64,000 bases of DNA from Pseudomonadota bacterium (lineage in GTDB: Bacteria > Pseudomonadota > Gammaproteobacteria > Burkholderiales > JABEVD01). Where the stretch lies: NCBI GenBank assembly GCA_021802545.1, contig JAJZRS010000002.1:1-64000 (forward strand), given 5' to 3'. A model generated the notes under the pieces. That model ran no database searches. It was given only the letters and a program-made list of their open reading frames with translations, and had not been told where the DNA came from. Position numbers and translations under genes: made by a program. Positions 44,718 to 53,752 of the stretch are shown one piece after another. The first letter of the stretch is position 1. Each line of letters opens with the position of its first letter.

Positions 44718-46478
44718 TCAGTGTAGATGTCGGTATATTTTCTCCGCAAGCGCACGGCTGATCCCGTCCGTCTGCTCCAGTTCCTCTATGCTCGCCGAGC
44801 GCATTCCCTGCAGGCCTCCAAAGCGCGCAAGCAGCCTTTGCCTCCTCTTCGCCCCGATCCCTTCTATTTCCTCGAGCGTCGATGTGGTTCTGGCTTTTCC
44901 CCTTTTTGCGCGATGCCCGGCAATCGCAAAGCGATGGGCTTCGTCCCTGATCTCCTGGACGAGCAGGAGCCCCGGATTGTCCCGCTCCAATTGTAGCGGT
45001 TTTTGCCCTCCGCTGAAAACGATCCTGTCGTTTTCGGCTCGCCGGCCTTCCCCCTTGACGATGCCGAGCATTTCAACTCCGCAGATACCAAGTTCGACAA
45101 GCGCAGCCCTTGCCGCATCCAGTTGAAGGCTTCCGCCGTCGATCAGGATGAGGTCCGGAACGATCCCGTCCCCCTTCCCGTAGCGCTTCTTCAATGCCTG
45201 CTTCAACGCGCCGTAATCGTCTCCCGGAATGCCATCGATGTTGTATCTCCGGTATTCGCTGCGCTGCATGGAAAGCTTGTCGTAGACCACGCAGGATGCG
45301 ACGGTCGCTTCCCCTCGGGTGTGGCTGACGTCGAAGCATTCTATCCGTGAAGGCGCATCCGGAAGATTCAATGCAGCCCGCAATGCCTCGAGTCTCGCCT
45401 CCTGCCCGAGCTTTTCCCCCATCATCCTCTGGAGGGAAAGTTTCGCGTTTTCAATGGCCATGTCAAGCCAAACCTTCTTCTCGCCGACGGGATGGTTCAT
45501 CACCTGGACCTTTTCCCCGATCAGTCCGGGATCGATCTCGCCGTTCAGGACGAGCAAAGGCGGCGGCGGAAGGGAAAGATAATGCTGCGAAAGAAAGGCT
45601 TCGAGCACGTCCGAAACAGCGCTTCCGGCCGCATTTTTCGGAAAAAAGCTCCTGTCCCCGAGATGCTGCCCCCCCCTGATCATCGCGAGATTGACGCATG
45701 CCGAATCCCCCATGACTGAACAGGCGACGACGTCGGCGTCCACGGCTTTCCCGCTGGAAACGTACTGCTTCTCCTGGACGCGCCTCAAGGATTGCATCTG
45801 GTCGCGGTACGCAGCGGCCTGCTCGAAATCCAGCCTATTGGACGCGGCAATCATCCGCTCCTCGATTCCGAGGAGCACTTCGCTCTGCCTGCCGCTCAGG
45901 AAATCTCCCGCAGCCTTCACGTCGAGGCCATAGGATTCCTTCGATACGAGGCCGACGCACGGCCCGCTGCAGCGGCGGATCTGATGGAGCAGGCACGGTC
46001 TCGATCGGTTCGAAAAGACGCTGTCCTCGCAGGTCCTCAATCTGAAGAGCTTCTGCAGCAGCTGGATGGATTCCTTGGCCGCCCATGCATTCGGAAAAGG
46101 GCCGAAATACTTGCCCTTCTTGTCGAGCGCGCCCCGGTAATAGAACAGCCTGGGAAATTCGACGTTCGACAAGGCGATGTAGGGATAGGACTTGTCGTCC
46201 CTGAACAGGATGTTGAATCTTGGCGAGAGCGACTTGATGAGATTGTTCTCCAGGATCAGCGCTTCGGCTTCAGTCCTGGTCACCGTGGTCTCGATGCTGG
46301 CGATCTTCGAGACCATCAGCGCTATCCTCGGAGACAATTCGCCTTTCTGGAAGTAGGAGGATACCCGCTTTCTCAGCGCCTTGGCCTTGCCGACATAGAT
46401 CACTTCCCCCGCCTTGTCGATCATGCGGTAGACGCCCGGCTTGATCGGCAGTGTGGCGGCGAAACCCCTGAGATCCAA
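44718..46478 (-). CDS. uvrC: Excinuclease ABC subunit C
   Basis: Nucleotide excision repair nuclease that cuts on both sides of a lesion after UvrAB. 586 residues: N-terminal GIY-YIG domain (GVYRMIDKAGEVIYVGKAKAL), Cys cluster RPCLLHQIRRCSGPC, UVR motif (residues about 205-240, LDFEQAAAYRDQM), RNase H-like C-terminal nuclease (IECFDVSHTRGEATVASCVV and LILIDGG), and tandem helix-hairpin-helix at the end (IEGIGAKRRQRLLARFGG). Near normal length. Confidence 0.96.
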   Translation of the reverse strand: MDLRGFAATLPIKPGVYRMIDKAGEVIYVGKAKALRKRVSSYFQKGELSPRIALMVSKIASIETTVTRTEAEALILENNLIKSLSPRFNILFRDDKSYPYIALSNVEFPRLFYYRGALDKKGKYFGPFPNAWAAKESIQLLQKLFRLRTCEDSVFSNRSRPCLLHQIRRCSGPCVGLVSKESYGLDVKAAGDFLSGRQSEVLLGIEERMIAASNRLDFEQAAAYRDQMQSLRRVQEKQYVSSGKAVDADVVACSVMGDSACVNLAMIRGGQHLGDRSFFPKNAAGSAVSDVLEAFLSQHYLSLPPPPLLVLNGEIDPGLIGEKVQVMNHPVGEKKVWLDMAIENAKLSLQRMMGEKLGQEARLEALRAALNLPDAPSRIECFDVSHTRGEATVASCVVYDKLSMQRSEYRRYNIDGIPGDDYGALKQALKKRYGKGDGIVPDLILIDGGSLQLDAARAALVELGICGVEMLGIVKGEGRRAENDRIVFSGGQKPLQLERDNPGLLLVQEIRDEAHRFAIAGHRAKRGKARTTSTLEEIEGIGAKRRQRLLARFGGLQGMRSASIEELEQTDGISRALAEKIYRHLH

Positions 46479-46479
46479 G

Positions 46480-46668
46480 CTAGTCTTCCTCGTCGAGCAG
46501 CTTCCCGGCTATCGCCCAGTTCTCGTCGGGCATCTCGTCGAAGGCGATATACGTGTAGGAGGCCGGTTTTCCAGCGATCCGCTCCAGCGTGTCCGTGAAT
46601 TCTTCCGCGATTTTCCTTTTCTGCTCGCGGGTAAGCTTCCCGGCTATCCTGATGTTGACGTACGGCAT
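46480..46668 (-). CDS. 4-oxalocrotonate tautomerase family protein
   Basis: 62 residues starting MPYVNIRIAGKLTREQKRKI. After removal of Met the N-terminal Pro is the catalytic base of the tautomerase superfamily. PASYTYIAFDEMPDENWAIAG is the conserved second half. GGAGG lies 6-10 nt before the ATG at 46668. Substrate unknown; such small tautomerases are often orphan. Its 5' end overlaps the uracil-DNA glycosylase gene by 25 nt. Confidence 0.85.
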   Translation of the reverse strand: MPYVNIRIAGKLTREQKRKIAEEFTDTLERIAGKPASYTYIAFDEMPDENWAIAGKLLDEED

Positions 46669-47282
46669 GCTTTCCTCCCTATCTCCTCGAATATTTCCTC
46701 GAACATTTCGCGTGTGAGGCGCTTCGTCTGGGTATTGTACCGGCTGCAATGGTAACTGTCGTGGAGGGTATGTTTACCGAGGTCGTGGATATTGCCGTGC
46801 GCGAAAGGATGGTCTTTCGGTTTCAGCCTCAAGGAGGAAAGCACAGCGTTGTGGGCGATCGTGCCCAGCGCGAGGATGGATGCCCCCTCATCGAGCTCTG
46901 CAATCTCCGCGGAAAGATAGGCATTGCACTGCCTGATTTCGGCAGGCTCGGGCTTGTTCTGGGGGGGAAGGCATTTCACCGCATTGGTGATCCTGCATCC
47001 ATTCAATGTCAAACCGTCGCCCTTTTCGGACATAGGCTGGTTCGAATAGCCGTATTTGTAGAGCGTCTCGTAAAGCAGGATGCCTGCGTGATCCCCTGTG
47101 AAAGGCCGACCCGTCCTGTTCGCCCCGTGCAGACCTGGCGCGAGCCCCACGATAAGCAGTCTCGGGAAAGGATCGCCGAAGGGGGGAACCGGCTTGGCAT
47201 GGTAATCTGGATGCGCTTTTGAGACCTCGTCGAGAAAATCCGAGAGCCTCGAACATATTCTGCAATTGCCGGAGAATTTCAT
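46644..47282 (-). CDS. Uracil-DNA glycosylase, family 5 type (UdgB-like, Fe-S)
   Basis: 212 residues from the ATG at 47282. CRICSRLSDFLDEV at residues 7-20 supplies two of the cluster-ligand Cys, with two more in the VKCLPP and RQCNAY region. LLIVGLAPGLHGANRTGRPFTGDHAG is the motif 1 form of family 5 enzymes (GLAPG, without the usual catalytic Asp of family 1), and a late HDSYHCSRYN holds motif 3. It removes uracil and other deaminated or damaged bases. It is placed next to uvrC. Confidence 0.88.
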   Translation of the reverse strand: MKFSGNCRICSRLSDFLDEVSKAHPDYHAKPVPPFGDPFPRLLIVGLAPGLHGANRTGRPFTGDHAGILLYETLYKYGYSNQPMSEKGDGLTLNGCRITNAVKCLPPQNKPEPAEIRQCNAYLSAEIAELDEGASILALGTIAHNAVLSSLRLKPKDHPFAHGNIHDLGKHTLHDSYHCSRYNTQTKRLTREMFEEIFEEIGRKACRTSTSG

Positions 47283-47283
47283 T

Positions 47284-48189
47284 TCAGACGAGATGCTCCG
47301 GGGCAAGCACGCAGGGATGGTCAGGGTCCCCGGTTTCGATCTGGATCGTGGCATGCCCGATATGGAAAAGGTCGTGAATATCCGCCGATATCTTCGACAT
47401 GAAGGCATCCCCGGGATGCCCTTGCGGCATCACGAGATGGGCCGTGAGCGCGGATTCCGTCGTGCTCATTCCCCAGATGTGCAGGTCGTGCACCTCATGA
47501 ACGCCGGGGAGCGCGGCCAGATAGCTTCTGACACCCTGAGGATCAATGTTTTCCGGCACGGCGTGCAAGGCAAGCCCCACCGAATCCTTCAAGAGATCCC
47601 AGGTGCCGTAAACGATGGCCATGGAGATGAAGAGGCTCACCAGGGGATCCAGCCTGACATAACCCGTGTAAAGCACGGCGACGCCGGACAGCGCGACGCC
47701 TAAAGAGACTGCAGCATCGGAAGCCATGTGGATGAAGGCGGCCCTGATGTTGAGATCGTGCTCGTGCCCGTGATGGAGCATCGTAGCCGTCACGAGATTG
47801 ATCAGGAAACCGATAAGCGCAATCGTGACGACCGTTTCCCCTGAAACCGCCTCCGGATGGCTGAGCCTTCCCATCGCCTCCCAGATGATGGCGCCCGTCA
47901 CCACGAGCAGCAAGACGGCATTGAAGAGTCCGGCAAGTATGGAAGAACTTCTGAGTCCATAGGTATAGCGGCTCGACGGAATCCGCTTCGAGAGCACCGC
48001 AGCGCCCCAGGCTGCGGCAAGCGCAAGCACGTCGCTGAAATTGTGGCCCGCATCGGCGGTTAGGGCGAGAGAATGCCCCCTGTACCCGAAAAACAGCTCG
48101 AGGCAGACGAAAACCGTATTCAGCGCGATCCCGATGCCGAACGCCCTTGAATAATCGTGGTCGTGGTGATGATCGTGATTATGGCTCAA
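47284..48189 (-). CDS. Cation diffusion facilitator (CzcD/ZitB-like) metal efflux transporter
   Basis: 301 residues from a TTG at 48189, which overlaps the nagZ TGA (TTGA) and has GGGGAG about 9 nt upstream. The longer reading would translate antisense-like nagZ sequence. A His-rich N-terminus (HNHDHHHDHD) precedes six transmembrane helices. ALTADAGHNFSDV and FIHMASDAAVSLG carry the HxxxD metal sites of helices 2 and 5. The C-terminal domain has VHDLHIWGMSTTESALTAHLV. It probably exports Zn, Co or Cd. Confidence 0.88.
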   Translation of the reverse strand: MSHNHDHHHDHDYSRAFGIGIALNTVFVCLELFFGYRGHSLALTADAGHNFSDVLALAAAWGAAVLSKRIPSSRYTYGLRSSSILAGLFNAVLLLVVTGAIIWEAMGRLSHPEAVSGETVVTIALIGFLINLVTATMLHHGHEHDLNIRAAFIHMASDAAVSLGVALSGVAVLYTGYVRLDPLVSLFISMAIVYGTWDLLKDSVGLALHAVPENIDPQGVRSYLAALPGVHEVHDLHIWGMSTTESALTAHLVMPQGHPGDAFMSKISADIHDLFHIGHATIQIETGDPDHPCVLAPEHLV

Positions 48190-49232
48190 AGCGCGAGCTC
48201 CCCGGCCTTCATGCCGATCGTTGCGACCATTCTCACCGCCTCGATATAGTGCGCATCTTCCCTGAGCTGCGCCCATGATCTGGGATGCGGCTTGCCGTGC
48301 ATCCTGGCGAGTCTCGACATGGAAAGCGCGGGCATTTCCCATTTGAGCCCGTCGAGGAGTTCTGCTGCGGCCTTTGGATCGTTGCACACGAGCACCATGT
48401 CGCAGCCCGCTTCCAGCGCGGCCATCGCCCGATCGTTGATGCCGCCCGCGACCTTCGCCCCTTCCATGCTGAGGTCGTCGCTGAAAATAACGCCCTCGAA
48501 GCCGAGCTCCTCCCTCAGTATTTTCTTCAGCCATATTCTGGAAAAGCCTGCAGGGGCCGAGTCGACCTTAGGATAGATCACATGGGCCGGCATCACGGCG
48601 GAAAGTCCGAAATCGACCGCCTGTCTGAAGGGGACGATGTCCTGATCCAGGATGTCCTGCAGGCTGCGCTCGTCCACCGGAATGTCGACATGGGAGTCCG
48701 CCATGACATGGCCGTGTCCCGGAAAGTGCTTGCCCACGCTTGCCATGCCGCCTTCCTTGAGGCCTGTCATCAGGCTGTGGGCGAGCACGGCGATCGCATC
48801 GACATCGCGATGAAAGGCACGGTCCCCGATCACGCAGCTATTGCCGTAATCGACGTCGAGCACAGGCGTGAAGCTGAAATCGACGCCGGTTGCGCGCAAT
48901 TCAGAAGCGAGCACGAAGCCCGCCGTTTTCGCCAGCTGTTTGGCCCTTGCCGGATGGGTATCCCACAGCTTGCCGAATTCGCGCATGGCAGGAATCTTGG
49001 TGAACCCCTCCTTGAAGCGCTGAACCCGCCCTCCCTCGTGATCGACCGAAATCAGGAGAGGCGGGGTCCTCAAGGCATGGATGGACGAACAGAGCATCCT
49101 CACCTGCTCGACGGATTCGAAATTTCTTGAAAAAAGTATCACGCCGCCGGTTGAAGGATGCTTCAGCATTTCCTTCTCCTCCGGCGCGAGCTCAAATCCC
49201 TTGACGTCCAGCATGACTGGGCCTAGCGGCAT
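48186..49232 (-). CDS. nagZ: Beta-N-acetylhexosaminidase (cell-wall recycling)
   Basis: Cytoplasmic GH3 enzyme releasing GlcNAc from anhydromuropeptides. 348 residues. DHEGGRVQRF, KHFPGHGHVMADSHVDIP (substrate Lys-His and catalytic His) and VIFSDDLSMEGAKVAGG (nucleophile Asp) are all present. The usual betaproteobacterial position after acpS is kept. Start ATG at 49232. Confidence 0.94.
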   Translation of the reverse strand: MPLGPVMLDVKGFELAPEEKEMLKHPSTGGVILFSRNFESVEQVRMLCSSIHALRTPPLLISVDHEGGRVQRFKEGFTKIPAMREFGKLWDTHPARAKQLAKTAGFVLASELRATGVDFSFTPVLDVDYGNSCVIGDRAFHRDVDAIAVLAHSLMTGLKEGGMASVGKHFPGHGHVMADSHVDIPVDERSLQDILDQDIVPFRQAVDFGLSAVMPAHVIYPKVDSAPAGFSRIWLKKILREELGFEGVIFSDDLSMEGAKVAGGINDRAMAALEAGCDMVLVCNDPKAAAELLDGLKWEMPALSMSRLARMHGKPHPRSWAQLREDAHYIEAVRMVATIGMKAGELAL

Positions 49233-49241
49233 GTTTTCTCC

Positions 49242-49619
49242 TTATTTTTCCAGTACCACGAAAGCGCAGGCGATGCTTTCCTCGTCGCTGATGCTGAGGT
49301 GATGGGACGCAATGCCGCGTTCGGCAAGATAGGCCAGCAGTTCGCCGTGAAAAAGAAAGTCCGGTTTTCCCAGCTCGTCCTTGACGATGGAGATGGCCGA
49401 AAAACCGACCGGATGTCTGATCCCCGTGCCAAGCGCCTTGGAAAGCGCTTCCTTGGCCGCGAAGCGCTTGGCGAGATACCGCGCAGGATTCGCGCCTTGA
49501 TCGAATTCACTCCACTCGCGCCCGGACAAGATGCGCCTGGAAAAGCGTTCCCCGAAACGCTGAAGCAACGTTTCGATGCGCCTGATCTCGACGACGTCCA
49601 CGCCTATTCCGTATATCAT
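49242..49619 (-). CDS. acpS: Holo-[acyl-carrier-protein] synthase
   Basis: Transfers 4'-phosphopantetheine from CoA to ACP. 125 residues. [19 protein letters not shown] holds the Mg-binding Asp, and [20 protein letters not shown] the Glu and Lys of the conserved FAxKEAxxKALGTG motif. The ATG at 49619 overlaps the pdxJ stop by 4 nt. Confidence 0.95.
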   Translation of the reverse strand: MIYGIGVDVVEIRRIETLLQRFGERFSRRILSGREWSEFDQGANPARYLAKRFAAKEALSKALGTGIRHPVGFSAISIVKDELGKPDFLFHGELLAYLAERGIASHHLSISDEESIACAFVVLEK

Positions 49620-50335
49620 CTGGCTTCAAGCATCAGCTTCTTCATGGTCGAAACAGCTTCGGCTAGTCCATTGAACAGGGCGCGCGCGACGATGGCATGA
49701 CCGATGTTGAGCTCCATGATTTCGGCAATGGCCGCAACCGGCTGGACATTGTGATAGTCGAGCCCATGCCCTGCATTCACACTGAGCCCGATCGAGGCGG
49801 CCGTTTCGGCAGCTTTCCTGATCCGCTCCAGTTCCTTTTCCCGTTCGGTCCCCGAGAGATTCGCGTAATGCCCGGTATGGATCTCGATCACCGGCGCACC
49901 GGCCTTTTCTGCCGCCTCGATTTGCGCAGGCTCGGCATCGATGAAGAGCGAAACCCTGATCCCTGCATCCTTCAGCCTCGAGCAGGCATCCTTCACCCTT
50001 GCGAAATGCTGGACAACGTCCAGGCCGCCTTCGGTGGTCAATTCCTCGCGGCGTTCCGGAACAAGGCAGATGTCCTGAGGCTTCACTTTCAAGGCGAAGG
50101 CAATCATGTCTTCGGTGACGGCCGATTCGAGATTCATCCTGGTCTGCAGGATCTCCCGCAAAATCTCGACATCCCTGTCCTGGATGTGGCGCCTGTCCTC
50201 CCTGAGGTGAAGCGTGATCGAGTCCGCCCCCGATTGTTCCGCGAGCAGTGCTGCATGGATCGGGCTGGGATAAAGGGTCCCGCGCGCCTGCCTGACGGTG
50301 GCGATATGGTCAATATTGAATCCGAGCTGAATCAT
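49616..50335 (-). CDS. pdxJ: Pyridoxine 5'-phosphate synthase
   Basis: Ring closure of 1-deoxyxylulose 5-phosphate with 3-amino-2-oxopropyl phosphate to pyridoxine phosphate. 239 residues, TIM barrel. [61 protein letters not shown] and [12 protein letters not shown] are all conserved active-site blocks. It overlaps recO by 4 nt. Confidence 0.96.
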   Translation of the reverse strand: MIQLGFNIDHIATVRQARGTLYPSPIHAALLAEQSGADSITLHLREDRRHIQDRDVEILREILQTRMNLESAVTEDMIAFALKVKPQDICLVPERREELTTEGGLDVVQHFARVKDACSRLKDAGIRVSLFIDAEPAQIEAAEKAGAPVIEIHTGHYANLSGTEREKELERIRKAAETAASIGLSVNAGHGLDYHNVQPVAAIAEIMELNIGHAIVARALFNGLAEAVSTMKKLMLEAR

Positions 50336-51048
50336 AATGTCTGTAAATCCCGAAGCAGGCGCCGCGTATGCAGTGTCTGGGCGCCGAGATGGTGATTGAT
50401 CAACATGCGCATGAGCATCTTGCTCTGCTGCTGGGTGACCGGATCCGAATAATCATTGGACGCCATGTCGAGCAGCGTCTTGCCCGTGAGCCTCACCGAC
50501 CGGTCAGGATCCCCGCCCGCCATCGGTCCGCGCTCCAGTTCGTAAGTATAAACCCGTTCAGGATCGAGCGGTTTGCCTGAAGTATCCGAGTCGAGCATGG
50601 GCGCATAACCGAGCTCCCTCAAGAGGTCGACTTCGAAGCATCTCAAAATGCCGGCAAGATCTGCATTTTCCCCCAGCGCCTTCAGCGTTTGTCCGTAGTT
50701 GGCGAAAAGCGCATCGTGGGGATCTTCGCGAGGCAGCAGCTTCATCAGGAGCTCGTTGAGATAGAGTCCGCAGATCAGCGCCATCCCCTTGAGCGCAGGA
50801 TGCCCGCCCTGCCACTCGGCTTTCGACAGGGTCCTGAGCTCCGATTTTCCGAACCAGGAAAGCAGCAGCGGCTGGAACGGAAGCAGCAGACCGCGGAAAG
50901 CGGATGCCGGCCGTCTCGCTCCCTTGGCGAGCAATCCGATCCGGCCGAACTCGTGGGTGTACGCCTCGATGACGAGGCTCGTCTCGCGGTAAGGATAGCT
51001 GTGCAGAACGAAAGCTTCCTTGGAATCGAGCCGCTCAGCCTTCTTCAT
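50332..51048 (-). CDS. recO: DNA repair protein RecO
   Basis: RecFOR pathway protein that loads RecA on gapped DNA. 238 residues: N-terminal OB-fold ([37 protein letters not shown]), then the helical RecO_C domain ([21 protein letters not shown]). The usual C-terminal zinc Cys are not evident, as in other beta/gamma members. It overlaps era by 14 nt. Confidence 0.93.
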   Translation of the reverse strand: MKKAERLDSKEAFVLHSYPYRETSLVIEAYTHEFGRIGLLAKGARRPASAFRGLLLPFQPLLLSWFGKSELRTLSKAEWQGGHPALKGMALICGLYLNELLMKLLPREDPHDALFANYGQTLKALGENADLAGILRCFEVDLLRELGYAPMLDSDTSGKPLDPERVYTYELERGPMAGGDPDRSVRLTGKTLLDMASNDYSDPVTQQQSKMLMRMLINHHLGAQTLHTRRLLRDLQTL

Positions 51049-51916
51049 AACCCAGGCTCTTGATGGCCCGTTCGTCGTCCAGCCACCCCGATTTTGTCTT
51101 GACCCAGACTTCCAGGAAAACCTTTCCTCCGAAAAGCTTCTCCATGTCGCCCCGTGCGCGCGATGCGATCGTCTTCAGCTTCTCGCCGCCCCGCCCGATC
51201 ACGATCGCCTTCTGGCCCGGCTTGTCGACGAGAATCAGGGCATGGATGCGCCGCAGATTCCCTTCGACCTTGAATTCTTCGATCTCGACTGCGGTCGAAT
51301 AGGGGATCTCCTCCCCGAGCAGCCTGAAGAGCTTCTCCCTGACGAGCTCGGCGGCAAGGAAGCGCTCGCTCTTTTCGGTGATTTCGTCTTCCCCGAAAAT
51401 CGGCTCCCCCTCGGGCAGCGAAGGCAGAACGGCCTTGACCAGTTCATCGAGCTGCATTTCCTTTTCCGCGCTCAACGGGACGATTTCCTTGAAGGAGAAT
51501 TTTCCGGCCATTTCGGCGATGAAGGGAAGCAGCCTCGCCTTGTCGGCAACCCTGTCGATCTTGTTGATGACGAGGAAAACCGGTTTCTCGCTGGGCAGGA
51601 GCTCCAGCACTTTCTCATCCCTGGCGTCGAAATGAAGCGCCTCGATCACGAACAGGACGGCGTCGACTTCCGAAAGGCTCGATCTCACGCTCCGGTTCAT
51701 CGCCCGGTTGAGCGCATTCACATGCTTCAACTGGAAACCAGGGGTGTCGACGAATATCAATTGCCCCGCATCTTTGGTCAATATGCCGGTTATTCTGTGC
51801 CGGGTCGTCTGAGCGCGACTGGATGTGATGCTGATCTTCTGGCCGACAAGATGGTTGAGCAGCGTCGATTTCCCGACGTTCGGCCTGCCCACGATGGCGA
51901 CATATCCCGTTCTCAT
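51035..51916 (-). CDS. era: GTPase Era
   Basis: Ribosome-assembly GTPase binding the 3' end of 16S rRNA. 293 residues. G1 GRPNVGKST (10-18), G3 DTPGF, G4 NKID and a G5 Ser/Ala region are intact, and a C-terminal KH domain is present ([22 protein letters not shown]). The ATG at 51916 overlaps the rnc stop (ATGA), the common rnc-era coupling. Confidence 0.96.
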   Translation of the reverse strand: MRTGYVAIVGRPNVGKSTLLNHLVGQKISITSSRAQTTRHRITGILTKDAGQLIFVDTPGFQLKHVNALNRAMNRSVRSSLSEVDAVLFVIEALHFDARDEKVLELLPSEKPVFLVINKIDRVADKARLLPFIAEMAGKFSFKEIVPLSAEKEMQLDELVKAVLPSLPEGEPIFGEDEITEKSERFLAAELVREKLFRLLGEEIPYSTAVEIEEFKVEGNLRRIHALILVDKPGQKAIVIGRGGEKLKTIASRARGDMEKLFGGKVFLEVWVKTKSGWLDDERAIKSLGYEEG

Positions 51917-52575
51917 GATTTCGATGCGATCGAGTAGGCCTCTTGGGCTGCCGTCTGCTCCGCGCTTCGGCGGCTACCCCCTTCCCCGCGCGTGCGGATG
52001 CCGAGCCCGGGCACATGGCACTCCACCTCGAAGCACTGCCTGTGGGCCTCGCCGCTCGTCTGAACGACATGGTAAAGGGGAAGCGCCATTTTCCTCGCCT
52101 GCAGATATTCCTGTAGCTGCGTCTTGGGATCCTTGCCCGAATCCGAACTGACTTCATTCAGCGACTTCTCGAACAGCTTCTTGATGACGCGCTCTGCCGA
52201 ATCGAAGCCGCCATCGAGGAAAACCGCGCCGAAAACGGCTTCCAGCGCATCCGCCAGTATCGAAGGCCGCCTGCTGCCCCCGCTTTTCATTTCCCCTTCG
52301 CCGAGCCGCAGATACCGCCCGAGATCGATTTCATTCGCAAGTTCGCACAGATGCTTCTGATTGACGAGATTCGCCCTGATTCTGGAGAGATCGCCCTCAT
52401 GGAGCGCAGGAAAGGCGTCAAAAAGCGCCTTGGCGATGATGCAATTCAATACGCCGTCACCCAGGAACTCGAATCTTTCGTTGTTCGGCGTGCCATGGCT
52501 CCTGTGGGTGAGCGCCTGCTCGAGCAGGCGCTCACCCGCAAATTGATAGCCCAGGCTGGATGAGAGCCCATCCAT
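51913..52575 (-). CDS. rnc: Ribonuclease III
   Basis: Double-strand RNA endonuclease for rRNA and mRNA processing. 220 residues from the ATG at 52575, just after the DUF4845 gene. The RNase III signature [13 protein letters not shown] (32-44) holds catalytic Glu and Asp, and [17 protein letters not shown] the second acidic set. The C-terminal dsRNA-binding domain ([14 protein letters not shown] to [10 protein letters not shown]) is complete. Confidence 0.95.
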   Translation of the reverse strand: MDGLSSSLGYQFAGERLLEQALTHRSHGTPNNERFEFLGDGVLNCIIAKALFDAFPALHEGDLSRIRANLVNQKHLCELANEIDLGRYLRLGEGEMKSGGSRRPSILADALEAVFGAVFLDGGFDSAERVIKKLFEKSLNEVSSDSGKDPKTQLQEYLQARKMALPLYHVVQTSGEAHRQCFEVECHVPGLGIRTRGEGGSRRSAEQTAAQEAYSIASKS

Positions 52576-52576
52576 C

Positions 52577-52933
52577 CTACTTGGAGCCCTTGGCATTGAC
52601 CTCGAAATTGAGATGCAGTGTGAAATTGGCCACGATGGGCATGTCCACCCCATACTTGACGTGAAGCTTCAAAGGCTCCCTGGTGATGTCGATGTCCTGC
52701 GCGGTGATCGAGGTGACGTCGTCCACGGAAGCCTTCTTGGTGAAGGCGTCCCGGATATCGTCGTCGGATGCATCGGCCATGTCGGGATTGTGCGCAATCT
52801 CGGTCAGATCGCGCTTGATGTTCTCGTATTCGGTATAGGCCGGCACAACCTTCATCGCAAGCACGGAAACCACGACCAGGATTCCGCAAATCACCAGAAA
52901 ACCGGTAATACTGACGCCAAGTTGCCTTCTCAT
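52577..52933 (-). CDS. DUF4845 family membrane protein
   Basis: 118 residues from the ATG at 52933 (AGGAGAGG upstream). One N-terminal transmembrane helix (about 9-28) is followed by a periplasmic domain with [16 protein letters not shown] and [14 protein letters not shown]. This small protein is regularly found between lepB and rnc in betaproteobacteria. Its function is unknown. Confidence 0.9.
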   Translation of the reverse strand: MRRQLGVSITGFLVICGILVVVSVLAMKVVPAYTEYENIKRDLTEIAHNPDMADASDDDIRDAFTKKASVDDVTSITAQDIDITREPLKLHVKYGVDMPIVANFTLHLNFEVNAKGSK

Positions 52934-52941
52934 CGCCTCTC

Positions 52942-53745
52942 CTAATGGATGATCGTGCCGATGCGCTTCAGGTTGCCGAAATTCCACCAGATCAGAAAAG
53001 CCTTGCCCACGACGTTGCGCTCCGGCACGAAGCCCCAGTACCGCCCGTCGCTGCTGCCATCCCGGTTGTCGCCCATCATGAAATAATTTCCCTTGGGCAC
53101 GACGCAGGTGAATTCATGCTCGCTGTAGGTGCAGTTCTCCCTGTGCGGAAAATCCCGCACGCCTTCGAGATGGGCGTTGGGCTCCTCGGAATTGATCAGG
53201 ATGTCGTGCACGCGACCGCCGAGATCCTCCTGCCTCCTGTCGAGATTGACGTAATTCAGCCCCCCTTCCACATAGCTGTAATTGCCGTCCGGCTTCTGTG
53301 AAACGGAAACGCCGTTGATGGAGAGATGCTTGTCCCGGTAGGTGACGGTGTCTCCGGGGAGGCCTACCACGCGCTTGATGTAATCGACCGAAGGATCATA
53401 GGGATACCTGAACACCATCACGTCGCCGCGCTGCGGCTCGTTGACGTCGATGACCTTCCTGTCGATCACGGGAATCCTGATGCCGTAGGTGTACTTGTTG
53501 ACGAGGATGAAGTCGCCGACAAGCAGGGTCGGAATCATCGAACCCGAAGGAATCTTGAAAGGCTCGACGAGGAAAGAGCGCAGCACGAAAACGGCGAGGA
53601 TGACCGGAAAGAAGCTTTTGGGATACTCGACCCACCAGGGTTCCTTTTCGCCCGCCTTGCGTTTTTTTCTCAAGGAAAAAATGTCCGCGAGCCAGATCGC
53701 GCCGGTCACGAACAGCAGGATCACCATGATCAAAGCAAAATCCAT
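52942..53745 (-). CDS. lepB: Signal peptidase I
   Basis: Cleaves signal peptides of exported proteins at the outer face of the inner membrane. 267 residues: two N-terminal membrane helices, PFKIPSGSMIPTLLVGDFILVNKY with the catalytic Ser, VDYIKRVVGLPGDTV with the catalytic Lys, and the C-terminal GDNRDGSSDGRYWGFVP box. It lies downstream of lepA as usual. Confidence 0.95.
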   Translation of the reverse strand: MDFALIMVILLFVTGAIWLADIFSLRKKRKAGEKEPWWVEYPKSFFPVILAVFVLRSFLVEPFKIPSGSMIPTLLVGDFILVNKYTYGIRIPVIDRKVIDVNEPQRGDVMVFRYPYDPSVDYIKRVVGLPGDTVTYRDKHLSINGVSVSQKPDGNYSYVEGGLNYVNLDRRQEDLGGRVHDILINSEEPNAHLEGVRDFPHRENCTYSEHEFTCVVPKGNYFMMGDNRDGSSDGRYWGFVPERNVVGKAFLIWWNFGNLKRIGTIIH

Positions 53746-53752
53746 ATCCCCC

